Assembly (NCBI GenBank): GCA_964487555.1
Contig: CAZART010000173.1
Location: 1 to 8,482, forward strand
Direction of reading: 5' to 3'
DNA from: CAZART01 sp964487555
GTDB lineage: Bacteria; Bacteroidota; Rhodothermia; Rhodothermales; VXPQ01
Length of the DNA stretch: 8,482 nt
Under the pieces are notes generated by a model. It had not been told where the DNA came from. It did not search any database and saw only the letters and a list, made by a program, of their open reading frames with translations. Of the stretch, positions 1 to 7,308 are shown one piece after another. Position 1 is the stretch's first letter, and each line of letters begins with the position of its first letter. The position numbers and the translations under genes were made by a program.

Positions 1-1
1 G

Positions 2-370
2 CTCGTGGAGTTGGATCCGGCGCTCATGAGCCGCTCGGTCAACGAAAACTTTTCGGGCGGCGAGAAAAAGCGCAATGAGATCTTTCAGCTTGCTATGCTC
101 GAGCCGAAGCTCGCCATTCTCGACGAGACGGACTCCGGCCTCGATATCGATGCGCTTCGAGTCGTTGCGGCCGGGGTGAATCGCCTGCGTAGTGCAAACC
201 GCGCCTTTGTGGTCATCACGCACTATCAGCGGCTGCTGAATTACATCGTGCCGGATGTCGTCCACGTGATGGTCGGCGGCAGGATCGTCCGCTCCGGCGA
301 TAAGGAGCTCGCGCTTGAGCTCGAGGAGAAAGGGTACGAGTGGGTGCGTCCGGAAGGCGTCGCGGTTTAA
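2..370 (+). CDS. sufC: SufC, Fe-S cluster assembly ABC ATPase (C-terminal half; 5' end outside window)
   Basis: SufC is the cytosolic ATPase of the SufBCD scaffold complex, where ATP-driven dimerisation reshapes SufB-SufD during cluster assembly. The frame is open to the window edge, and about 122 residues remain of a family length near 250, so the Walker A half lies upstream. Visible in order are the ABC signature SGGEKKR (nt 53-73), Walker B LAILDE with its catalytic glutamate (nt 113-130), the SufC-typical D-loop stretch DSGLDIDALR, and the H-loop histidine in VVITHYQR (His codon nt 221-223). The C-terminus KGYEWVRPEGVAV also fits the family. The SufC-type wording of the Walker B and D-loop region separates it from ordinary ABC transporter ATPases. 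sufD follows after 51 bp on the same strand. The GTG at nt 5 is an internal valine, not the start. Confidence 0.95.
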   Translation, partial: LVELDPALMSRSVNENFSGGEKKRNEIFQLAMLEPKLAILDETDSGLDIDALRVVAAGVNRLRSANRAFVVITHYQRLLNYIVPDVVHVMVGGRIVRSGDKELALELEEKGYEWVRPEGVAV

Positions 371-421
371 ATCCCACGCATTACGCCCGGCATCCATCAG
401 ATTTCAAAGCAGCCAAAAAGT

Positions 422-1750
422 ATGCCTACTACAGCACAAGAAACGCGCCTTGAAGATCGTTTCGTGTCGGCGTTCGAGATGAACGTCGGCCGAACGCTCA
501 ACGGCACCAACAGGAGGCTCCAGGATCTGCGCCTGGACGCCATCGAGAGCTTCCGGAAGCTCGGCTTCCCTTCAACGAAGGCCGAGGCATGGAAGTACAC
601 GAACATCGGCAAAGTGCTTCGGCACGAGTACGAGGTGCACGTCGGTGCGCCCGAAACGAGTCTCACGATAGACGACGTCCAGCGGTATCTCATACCGAAG
701 CTGGATGCGCACGTGGTCGTGCTCGTCAACGGCCGCTTCGTGAGCAAGCTCTCGACGGTCGGCGACCTCCCGGAGGGCGTCATCATTTCGAGCCTCGAGG
801 AAGCATCCCGGCGTCACGGCGAGCTCGTCAACCGCTATCTCGGTCGTTCGGCGAAGCACCAGGACGACGTGTTCACGGCCCTCAATACGGCGTTTACGCT
901 GGACGGCCTCTTCATGTACGTTCCCCGGCGGAAGATGGTGGAGAAGCCACTGCACATCGTCAACGTGATCGACGCGAAGACGGACGTCTTCCTCCAACCG
1001 CGCCATCTCGTCGTGTTCGAGGAAGGCAGCCAGGCCCGACTCATCGAGACCGGCGGCTCAGCGACGGATGCCCGCACCTTCACCAATTCAGTGACCGAAG
1101 TCTTCGTCGCACCACGTGCCGTCATCGACATGTACGTCGTCCAGGACGACGGCGACCGGGCCTCACTCGTGTCGAACACGGACGTCTACCAGGAAGGAGA
1201 GAGTGTCTTCTCGATTTACACGATCACCCTGACGGGCGAGGTCGTTCGCAACAATCTGACCGTAATCCCCGACGGTGAATACTGCGAAACACATCTCTAT
1301 GGGCTCACGCTTCCCGTCGGTGACACGCACGTCGACAATCATACACTGGTCGATCACGCAAAGCCGAATTGCGTGAGCAACGAGCTGTATAAAATCGTGC
1401 TCGACGACCGCGCGTCGGGCGTATTCAACGGAAAGGTCTTCGTCCGGCGCGACGCGCAGAAGACCAACGCTTTCCAGGAGAACAAGAGCATCCTTCTGAC
1501 GAAGACGGCGACGATGAACGCAAAACCGGAGCTCGAGATTTACGCCGACGACGTGAAGTGCAGCCACGGCGCCACGACCGGTCAGCTCGATCCCGAGGCC
1601 ATGTTCTATCTGCGTTCACGCGGGATTCCGGAGAAGCAGGCCCGCGGCATGCTCCTGCATGCCTTCGTTCGGGACGTGATCGACAACATTAAAATCGAAC
1701 CACTGCGGGAACTGCTGGATCGCCGTGTCACGCAGCGGTTCGGCTGGTAG
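422..1750 (+). CDS. sufD: SufD, Fe-S cluster assembly scaffold subunit
   Basis: SufD pairs with SufB in the SufBC2D scaffold, on which sulfur and iron are assembled into clusters in the cytosol. The 442-residue length is usual for SufD. The N-terminal helical part carries the family motif FPSTKAEAWKYTN (residues about 49-61). A long right-handed beta-helix core follows. The C-terminal helical region contains KCSHGATTGQLD (C380, H382), matching the Cys/His position of SufD proposed to take part in cluster building with SufB, and then FYLRSRGIPEKQARGML. The ATG start at 422 is preceded by an A-rich stretch (gccaaaaagt) rather than a Shine-Dalgarno sequence. sufS begins 20 bp after the stop. SufB is the main paralogous alternative, but the length and the sufC-X-sufS position favour SufD. 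Confidence 0.96.
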   Translation: MPTTAQETRLEDRFVSAFEMNVGRTLNGTNRRLQDLRLDAIESFRKLGFPSTKAEAWKYTNIGKVLRHEYEVHVGAPETSLTIDDVQRYLIPKLDAHVVVLVNGRFVSKLSTVGDLPEGVIISSLEEASRRHGELVNRYLGRSAKHQDDVFTALNTAFTLDGLFMYVPRRKMVEKPLHIVNVIDAKTDVFLQPRHLVVFEEGSQARLIETGGSATDARTFTNSVTEVFVAPRAVIDMYVVQDDGDRASLVSNTDVYQEGESVFSIYTITLTGEVVRNNLTVIPDGEYCETHLYGLTLPVGDTHVDNHTLVDHAKPNCVSNELYKIVLDDRASGVFNGKVFVRRDAQKTNAFQENKSILLTKTATMNAKPELEIYADDVKCSHGATTGQLDPEAMFYLRSRGIPEKQARGMLLHAFVRDVIDNIKIEPLRELLDRRVTQRFGW

Positions 1751-1759
1751 ATCGACGGT

Positions 1760-1765
1760 GGAGGT
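1760..1765 (+). promoter_or_regulatory. Shine-Dalgarno sequence of sufS
   Basis: GGAGGT lies 5 nt before the sufS ATG at 1771. It is the clearest ribosome binding site in the window and fixes this start. The starts of sufD, sufT and the long regulator lack anything comparable, so SD use is uneven along the operon. Confidence 0.75.
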
Positions 1766-1770
1766 GCATT

Positions 1771-3027
1771 ATGGCTGAGCTCCAGACGATGAAACGCGAC
1801 GACGTCGAAACCTACGACGTTTATCGGGTGCGCGCGCAGTTTCCGGCCCTCCGGCAAGAGGTGTACGGGCGGCCGCTCGTCTATCTCGACAACGCGGCAA
1901 CGTCGCAGAAGCCGCGCTCGGTGATCGACCGGATCACGACGTATTACGAGACGGAAAACAGCAACATCCACCGCGGCGTGCATTACCTCAGCCAGCAGGC
2001 CACGGACGCCTACGAGGCGGCGCGCACGCGTATCGCCGGCTTCATCAATGCGGCGTCCGTCCGCCAGACCATCTTTACCCGCGGTACGACGGAGGCGATC
2101 AACCTGGTTGCCTCGTCGTTCGGCCGGCAGCACGTCGGACGCCGGGACCGGGTGCTGATCTCGGAGATGGAGCACCATTCGAACATCGTCCCGTGGCAGA
2201 TGCTCTGCGAATCCGTCGAGGCCGAGCTCAAGGTCATCCCGATCAACGACGCGGGGGAGATCATTTATGAGGAATTCGAACGGCTCCTCAGCGAGCGCGT
2301 GAAGCTGCTCGCGCTGCCCCACGTCTCAAATTCGCTCGGCACGATCAACCCGATCAAGCGGATGATACGCGACGCCCATAATCTCGGCGTTCCCGTGCTG
2401 ATCGACGGGGCGCAGGCCGTTCCGCACATGAACGTCGACGTGCAGGATCTCGACTGCGATTTTTACTGCTTCTCGTCCCATAAGATGTTCGGTCCCACCG
2501 GGATGGGCGTTCTGTACGGAAAAGAGGAGCATCTCGACAATATGCCTCCGTATCAAGGCGGGGGCGACATGATCGAAACGGTGACGTTCGAGAAAACGAC
2601 GTACAACGACCTTCCCCACCGCTTCGAAGCCGGAACGCCCAACATCGCGGGCGGCATTGGATTCGGCGCCGCCGTGGACTTCATGGAGACGACGGGACGG
2701 GCGGCGATTGTCTCCCACGAACGCGACATCCTTGCGTATGCGACCGCACGTATGCAGGAAATCGACGGCGTTCGGATTTACGGCACGGCCGGCCGGAAGG
2801 CTTCGGTAGTGTCATTCCTCGTCGATGACGTCCACCCGTACGATGCCGGCACCATTCTCGACCGCCTCGGCATCGCGGTTCGGACCGGCCACCACTGCAC
2901 CCAGCCCCTGATGCGGCGATTCGGCATTCCCGGTACGGTGCGTGCGTCCTTTGCGCTGTACAACACGCGTGAAGACGTCGATGCGCTCATGGAGGGCGTC
3001 CGTAAAGTAAAACAGATGTTCGGATAA
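1771..3027 (+). CDS. sufS: SufS, PLP-dependent cysteine desulfurase
   Basis: SufS removes sulfur from L-cysteine, giving alanine and an enzyme persulfide that is passed to SufE. It is a fold-type I PLP aminotransferase-like dimer acting in the cytosol. The 418-residue length matches the family. Visible are YLDNAATSQKP (residues 38-48), EMEHHSN with the PLP-stacking histidine (H135/H136), IDGAQA with the PLP-contacting aspartate D212, FSSHKMFGPTG with the Schiff-base lysine K238, and RTGHHCTQP with the catalytic cysteine C376, followed by GTVRASFALYNT with the substrate-binding arginine R391. The RTGHHCxQP loop is that of the SufS/CsdA (group II) type, not the NifS/IscS type. The start is set by a good Shine-Dalgarno sequence. 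The adjacent sufE encodes its sulfur acceptor. Confidence 0.97.
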   Translation: MAELQTMKRDDVETYDVYRVRAQFPALRQEVYGRPLVYLDNAATSQKPRSVIDRITTYYETENSNIHRGVHYLSQQATDAYEAARTRIAGFINAASVRQTIFTRGTTEAINLVASSFGRQHVGRRDRVLISEMEHHSNIVPWQMLCESVEAELKVIPINDAGEIIYEEFERLLSERVKLLALPHVSNSLGTINPIKRMIRDAHNLGVPVLIDGAQAVPHMNVDVQDLDCDFYCFSSHKMFGPTGMGVLYGKEEHLDNMPPYQGGGDMIETVTFEKTTYNDLPHRFEAGTPNIAGGIGFGAAVDFMETTGRAAIVSHERDILAYATARMQEIDGVRIYGTAGRKASVVSFLVDDVHPYDAGTILDRLGIAVRTGHHCTQPLMRRFGIPGTVRASFALYNTREDVDALMEGVRKVKQMFG

Positions 3028-3054
3028 TTCGGCGACGGCCGTTTCCAGAGAGAT

Positions 3055-3492
3055 ATGCCCGCACAAGCGACCATACAGGACCGTGCCCGCGAGGTCGTCG
3101 AGGAGTTTGCGCTCTTTGACGACTGGATGGGGAAGTACGAGTACCTGATCGATCTCGGGAATTCAATTCCGGAGATCGAGGACGCGTACAAAACGGAGGA
3201 TTACAAAATCAAAGGGTGCCAGGCGCAGGTTTGGATTCGGCCGGAGATGCGCGACGGTCTCCTCTATTACAGAGGGGACAGCGATGCGCTGATCACGAAA
3301 GGCCTCGTCGCTCTGTTGCTCCGTGTGCTCAGCGGGCAGCCGCCGCAAGCCGTTGCTGAGGCCGATCTGTCGTTCCTCGACGAGATCGGGATGAAGGAGC
3401 ACCTCTCCCCTACGCGCAAGAACGGACTGGCATCGATGATGAAGCAGTTGAAGCTGTATGCACTGGCTCATGCGCACGTCGCGAAGAACTAA
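3055..3492 (+). CDS. sufE: SufE, cysteine desulfuration (sulfur-acceptor) protein
   Basis: SufE accepts the persulfide sulfur from SufS, stimulates its turnover and delivers sulfur to SufB. The 145 residues compare well with the family (about 140). The key motif IKGCQAQVW (residues 52-60) carries the active-site acceptor cysteine C55. Upstream, residues 20-49 (LFDDWMGKYEYLIDLGNSIP onward) are the typical SufE N-terminal helix and loop. The C-terminal part includes LSFLDEIGMKEHLSPTRKNG, also characteristic. The start at 3055 lies 27 bp after sufS behind a weak purine stretch (agagag). Only 3 bp separate its stop from the next gene, so translational coupling is likely. The GCQxQVW context and lack of SufU-type zinc ligands exclude SufU. 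Confidence 0.96.
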   Translation: MPAQATIQDRAREVVEEFALFDDWMGKYEYLIDLGNSIPEIEDAYKTEDYKIKGCQAQVWIRPEMRDGLLYYRGDSDALITKGLVALLLRVLSGQPPQAVAEADLSFLDEIGMKEHLSPTRKNGLASMMKQLKLYALAHAHVAKN

Positions 3493-3495
3493 CAC

Positions 3496-3882
3496 ATGAC
3501 CGAATCGGAAACCAGCGTGCCGCGGGCAGGGCCTGAGCACAAGAAAACAGATATGGAAGAGCAGACGCCGGTAAGCAAAGAAGATCTCGAACAGCAGATC
3601 ATCGAGGCGCTGAGAACCGTCTACGATCCCGAGATCCCCGTCAACATTTATGATCTGGGGCTGATCTACGAGATCCGCGTGCACGACGACCGCACGGTCG
3701 CCATCAAGATGACGCTGACCGCGCCCAATTGTCCGGCCGCCGAGATGCTTCCCCAGCAGGCGGAGAATGCCGCCCGTGCCGTGCCGGACGTGGAGGACGT
3801 TCGGGTTCAGCTCACGTTCGAACCGCCGTTCACTCCCGAGATGATGTCGGAGGAAGCGCGGCTCAGTCTCGGCTTTATGTAA
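3496..3882 (+). CDS. sufT: SufT-like MIP18/DUF59 family Fe-S maturation protein
   Basis: Small cytosolic MIP18/DUF59-family protein. Members next to suf genes (SufT) help mature or deliver Fe-S clusters; relatives include PaaD and the N-terminal part of Mrp/ApbC-type carriers. The conserved domain occupies residues 29-110. It has DPEIPVNIYDLGLIYEI (44-60) and MTLTAPNCPAAEML (72-85) with the single conserved cysteine C79, and ends in ARLSLGFM, a usual finish. Residues 1-25 are polar and not part of the domain. An in-frame ATG at 3553 (residue 20) is an alternative start that gives a more typical length of about 109 residues; neither start has a clear Shine-Dalgarno sequence. A PaaD role is unlikely because no phenylacetate genes are nearby. 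Confidence 0.9.
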   Translation: MTESETSVPRAGPEHKKTDMEEQTPVSKEDLEQQIIEALRTVYDPEIPVNIYDLGLIYEIRVHDDRTVAIKMTLTAPNCPAAEMLPQQAENAARAVPDVEDVRVQLTFEPPFTPEMMSEEARLSLGFM

Positions 3883-3892
3883 TTCTAGATCG

Positions 3893-6817
3893 TTGAAGCA
3901 CAGTCAAACCATATCAATAGCCCGCAGCGTGTTGGCCGAAGGTCGCACGCTCGACGCCGCACGGATGATCGAACCGCTGATGACGTCGGGCGACGGAGAG
4001 GCGGGCGAGGTGGTGCTGCGCTGCCTGATGGCGCGCATCAAGCTGCTGCGCTTCGGCGATGCGGCGGCGGTGCTGGACCTGCTGAGCGCTTTCGAGGAAT
4101 CGGACCGCCGGCAGGCCCTCGCCCCGGGCGTCAGGGCCGAGGTCGCCCTCTGGCTCGGATGGGCGCGGGTATGGCAAGACGACGATCTCTACGACGACGC
4201 GCGTGCGCTCAATTTGCTCGACGAGGCGGCGCGCGGCTTTTGCGAAGATATGAACACGTCGGGGCGGTGCTGGACGCTCATCGGGCAAGCACAGGCCTAC
4301 TTCACGATCGACGAGTATCAACTGATGGTCCAGGCGCTGGAGGAAGCCTCCGCGCTACAGGAGAAGCTCAACGACGTGCAGGCCGCCATGTGGATCGCGC
4401 ACCTCTCGGTAACCGGTGCACGGTTTCAGGGCCGCTATCGCGACGCCGAACACCACGCCCGGCAGCTCGAATCGTTGGCGGAGGCGCACGATGACGGGCC
4501 CTCGCGGGGACGAGCTCGCGCCTATGCGGCGGTGATCGGATATGAGACGGGACGCCAGCCGGCCGAAATCATCGAAGCCGCCCGCGAAGCCGTCAGCCAT
4601 CTTGCCCGCTCTTCAGCCCGTCCGGGATATCCGCTCTTGAGCGCGTACCACGCGCACATCGGCACGCTCGTGCGGCAAGGATTGTGGGATGAGGCCGAAC
4701 GTCTCATCGACGAAGCACTTTCGCGGGTCGGCCACCTCGGCACGGCGCCGGCATACATCGCTCTTCACCGCGCCCGTATCCGGATGTACCGTGGGGAGCT
4801 GGATCGCGCGGAGCGCGAATTATCCGAGATTCAGGGCCGCATTCACCGCCGGCATCGGCTGCTTACGTCGAACGTCGCCCGGCTTCACAGCGAGCTGATG
4901 CTCCGAAAAAAGGATCTGGCGGCCGCGCGCCAGTCCGCCGACCGTGCTTATCGTAACGCCCGCGAATCCGGTCACGGCGGATACGAGCTCCAGGCGCTCT
5001 TGCAGCTCGGACGCGTGGCCATCCACCAGGAAAACGAGGACGAAGCAAGGCGCCTCGTGCGGGAAATGGAGAAGCACGGCTACTATTTCAGCCTGCTTCC
5101 CTTCGCTGCCGAGCAGTTCGCCCTGCAGGCCCGCCTCGCGGCGACGCAAGGACACGAGACCGAAGGCAGGGCCTACCTCACACAGGCGCTGTCCGCATGG
5201 TCGATGATCGGCGACGTCTACGGAACGGCGACAGCCCAGTACGAGCTCGCCCGCCTCCTGCGCACGTCGTCTCCTTCGGAGTGCCGACCGCTCGCGGAAG
5301 CCGCTCTCAAGACGTTCGAGAAGATCGGCGCCCGGAAGGAAACGCGGCGGCTTCGCGATCTGGTCCGCGCGCTGCCCGGCGCCGACGACGAGACGCGCCA
5401 TCTTACGGAAGCAGACATCGCCGCCATCCTGTCTCGCTCGGCGCTCTCCATCGATCTCGTCGCGGAAACATGGCTCCGGCTCGCGGAGAAGATTGCCCCG
5501 CAGCGCTCGTTGGGCATTTTCCGCTATGACGACGGAAATGGATGGTCGACCCTCCGTGCGCATGGCGATTTTGCACACCCCCTCGCATACCCCGACCCGA
5601 CGGCCGATCGCCTCTGCGAAGAGGGTCTCGACTGGATCCGCCTAAAGGGCACGCCGTCTCCCGCCTTTTTCTTCGGCATGGAGTGCGGCGGCGAAGATGA
5701 TCCGGCTTGCCGTGTCATCGAAAAGCGGTTGTCGGCATGGGCGCCGGTCGCGGGCCTCGCGATGGAGCACGCGCTGCTGCGTGGAGCTGCGCGCAGCCGG
5801 TCCCCCATGCTGCGGGAAGTCGGCTCGCTCGACGGCCTCGTCTACGCCAGTGACGCCATGCGGCGCGTCGTCGACAAGGTAGAACAGATCCGTTCGAGCC
5901 ACAGCCCCGTCTTCATCACGGGAGAATCCGGCGTCGGAAAAACGATCATCGCACATAGCATTCATCGCACCAGCGATCGTTCCGAGGCGCCGTTTGTCAC
6001 GTTCAACTGCGCCACCGTCGGGCGCGAGCGCTGTGAGGCCCTGCTTTTCGGTCGTGGCAACGGCCCTGATGCGCCGGGCGCCATTCGGGAGGCTCAGGAG
6101 GGCACCCTCCTCCTGGACCATATCGACGAGCTTCCGATCGAAGTTCAGCCGCAGCTGCTCCGCTTTCTCGAGAAAGGCGAAATCGTGCCGGTCGGCGCAT
6201 CGACGACCCAAAAGATAAACGTCCGCATCATTGCCGCCACGCATCGCGACGTGCAGGAAATGATACGCAGCGGTCGGTTTCGGGAGGATCTGTATTATCG
6301 GCTGAACGCCATTCCGCTCCGCATTCCTCCTCTTCGGGAGCGCCGGGATGAGATACCGCTGCTCGTCGAACACTTCTTGCGTACGCTGCCGACGGCTCGC
6401 GCCCAGCGCGCCTCACTCTCGGACCGCGCCCTGGAAGCCATGCTGCACTACGATTGGCCCGGTAATGTTCGGCAGCTTCGCAACGAGATTGAGCGCACCC
6501 TCGTGTTTACCGGCAGCGAACCCGCGCCGATGATCGATCTCGAAGACCTGTCCGAAGCGATCTGCCGTGCAGCGGTCACATCCGGCGGTGACCTGACCGA
6601 TCTTCTCGCGGGGACCGTCTCCGGAGGACTTGACGACATTCTCGCCGGCGCGGAGAAATCCGTTATCGAACGCACACTGGCAAGCAAAGAGGGTCAGGTC
6701 TCCGCCACGGCCGAGGCGTTGGGACTTTCGCGGCAGGGTCTTTACAAGAAGATGAAGCGACTGGGAATTGATTCTTCCCGCTTCCAACCGGATGCCGATT
6801 CTTCGACCGTATCATAA
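3893..6817 (+). CDS. TPR-GAF-AAA+(sigma-54 activator type)-Fis transcriptional regulator, non-canonical
   Basis: A 974-residue cytosolic regulator of the bacterial enhancer-binding protein type. Residues about 35-480 are alanine-rich paired helices resembling TPR/SARP-like repeats. Residues about 505-640 look like a degenerate GAF domain. Residues 645-875 form the AAA+ domain: Walker A GESGVGKT (677-684), sensor I IIAATHRD (779-786), arginine fingers in FREDLYYRLN (R797, R803) and sensor II DWPGNVRQLRNEIER (854-868). Residues 920-960 are a Fis-type helix-turn-helix ending LSRQGLYKKMKRLGI. Two key elements are altered. The GAFTGA loop that contacts sigma-54 is not recognisable (residues 717-731 read LLFGRGNGPDAPGAI), and Walker B is LLLDHID (739-745), with histidine H743 in place of glutamate. 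The start is a TTG 10 bp after sufT without a clear ribosome site; GTG 3929 or ATG 3965 are alternatives. Its targets are unknown. Tight spacing suggests cotranscription with suf. Confidence 0.85.
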   Translation: MKHSQTISIARSVLAEGRTLDAARMIEPLMTSGDGEAGEVVLRCLMARIKLLRFGDAAAVLDLLSAFEESDRRQALAPGVRAEVALWLGWARVWQDDDLYDDARALNLLDEAARGFCEDMNTSGRCWTLIGQAQAYFTIDEYQLMVQALEEASALQEKLNDVQAAMWIAHLSVTGARFQGRYRDAEHHARQLESLAEAHDDGPSRGRARAYAAVIGYETGRQPAEIIEAAREAVSHLARSSARPGYPLLSAYHAHIGTLVRQGLWDEAERLIDEALSRVGHLGTAPAYIALHRARIRMYRGELDRAERELSEIQGRIHRRHRLLTSNVARLHSELMLRKKDLAAARQSADRAYRNARESGHGGYELQALLQLGRVAIHQENEDEARRLVREMEKHGYYFSLLPFAAEQFALQARLAATQGHETEGRAYLTQALSAWSMIGDVYGTATAQYELARLLRTSSPSECRPLAEAALKTFEKIGARKETRRLRDLVRALPGADDETRHLTEADIAAILSRSALSIDLVAETWLRLAEKIAPQRSLGIFRYDDGNGWSTLRAHGDFAHPLAYPDPTADRLCEEGLDWIRLKGTPSPAFFFGMECGGEDDPACRVIEKRLSAWAPVAGLAMEHALLRGAARSRSPMLREVGSLDGLVYASDAMRRVVDKVEQIRSSHSPVFITGESGVGKTIIAHSIHRTSDRSEAPFVTFNCATVGRERCEALLFGRGNGPDAPGAIREAQEGTLLLDHIDELPIEVQPQLLRFLEKGEIVPVGASTTQKINVRIIAATHRDVQEMIRSGRFREDLYYRLNAIPLRIPPLRERRDEIPLLVEHFLRTLPTARAQRASLSDRALEAMLHYDWPGNVRQLRNEIERTLVFTGSEPAPMIDLEDLSEAICRAAVTSGGDLTDLLAGTVSGGLDDILAGAEKSVIERTLASKEGQVSATAEALGLSRQGLYKKMKRLGIDSSRFQPDADSSTVS

Positions 6818-6823
6818 CGAAGC

Positions 6824-7222
6824 ATGGAAACGACCGAAACGCGCACTACATCTCCGATCTCACTGACGCACGCGGCGATCATGACGACTCGCCTCGACGA
6901 GTCGATCTCATTTTACCGAGATATCCTCGGCCTGACGCTTCGTACGGTTGAGAGCGACCCCATCAGAAAGGGTCGCCGGCGTGCCATGATGGCCGATTCG
7001 GAAGAGCGAGACGTGCTCGAGATCATCGAGATGACCGACTTGGCCCATCCCTCCATTCCGGGGCGCGGGGGCATTCACCACATCGGTTTCACGCTTCCTT
7101 CCAGAGCGTGGCACTCGCTCCGTTCGCGGATGGATGCGAAGGGATGCGGATACCAGGAGATCGAAGGACGTCTGTTCGTCCGCGATGCCGACGGTCTTAC
7201 GCTTGAAGTCGAGCAGGGGTAG
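6824..7222 (+). CDS. VOC (vicinal oxygen chelate/glyoxalase) family protein
   Basis: A 132-residue single-domain VOC protein made of two beta-alpha-beta-beta-beta modules. The N-terminal module reads SLTHAAIMTTRLDESISFYR (residues 13-32) then DILGLTL. The second contains GGIHHIGFTL (82-91) and ends DADGLTLEVEQ. The expected metal-ligand positions are filled: H16, E66 in DVLEIIE, H86 and E128, so metal binding is plausible. The family includes glyoxalase I, methylmalonyl-CoA epimerase, dioxygenases and thiol-transferases for fosfomycin or other toxins, and nothing here fixes the substrate. It begins 6 bp after the regulator stop, on the same strand, and is probably the last gene of that transcript. 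A role in electrophile or oxidant defence beside Fe-S assembly would be a guess. Confidence 0.85.
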   Translation: METTETRTTSPISLTHAAIMTTRLDESISFYRDILGLTLRTVESDPIRKGRRRAMMADSEERDVLEIIEMTDLAHPSIPGRGGIHHIGFTLPSRAWHSLRSRMDAKGCGYQEIEGRLFVRDADGLTLEVEQG

Positions 7223-7224
7223 CG

Positions 7225-7264
7225 CGCACGGCTCACGTCGTCTGCACGACTGCGTGCGGGCTTT
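7225..7264 (+). terminator. Possible intrinsic terminator after the VOC gene
   Basis: A bulged hairpin begins 3 nt after the VOC stop. The outer stem CGCACG (7225-7230) pairs with CGTGCG (7253-7258). The inner stem GTCGT (7237-7241) pairs with ACGAC (7246-7250) around loop CTGC, and CA/TG pairs lie between the two stems. It is followed only by GGGCTTT, so the U-tract is short. A second GC hairpin, CGGCGC (7266-7271) with GCGCCG (7279-7284), sits directly downstream, also without a T-run. The position at the end of the co-directional genes supports termination, but the weak U-tract keeps this tentative. Confidence 0.35.
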
Positions 7265-7308
7265 CCGGCGCGTCTAGGGCGCCGTGTCCGCGACGTGGAG
7301 ATGGATCC

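Noticed and set aside
5..7. GTG as the start of the first gene
   Set aside because: The protein would lack the Walker A half of an ABC ATPase, and the frame is open to the window edge, so the gene begins upstream.
1606..2322. Minus-strand frame of 238 codons across the sufD-sufS junction
   Set aside because: It overlaps two genes with intact catalytic motifs and has no family resemblance of its own.
4820..5578. Long minus-strand frame of 252 codons inside the regulator gene (also 5642-6373)
   Set aside because: These are antisense shadows common in GC-rich genes. The plus-strand frame has clear domains and the minus-strand translations are Arg-rich with no recognisable motif.
7104..7120. 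TGGCAC-containing stretch as a sigma-54 promoter
   Set aside because: The matching TTGC element at the right spacing is absent and the site lies inside the VOC coding region. No convincing sigma-54 promoter was seen in the window.
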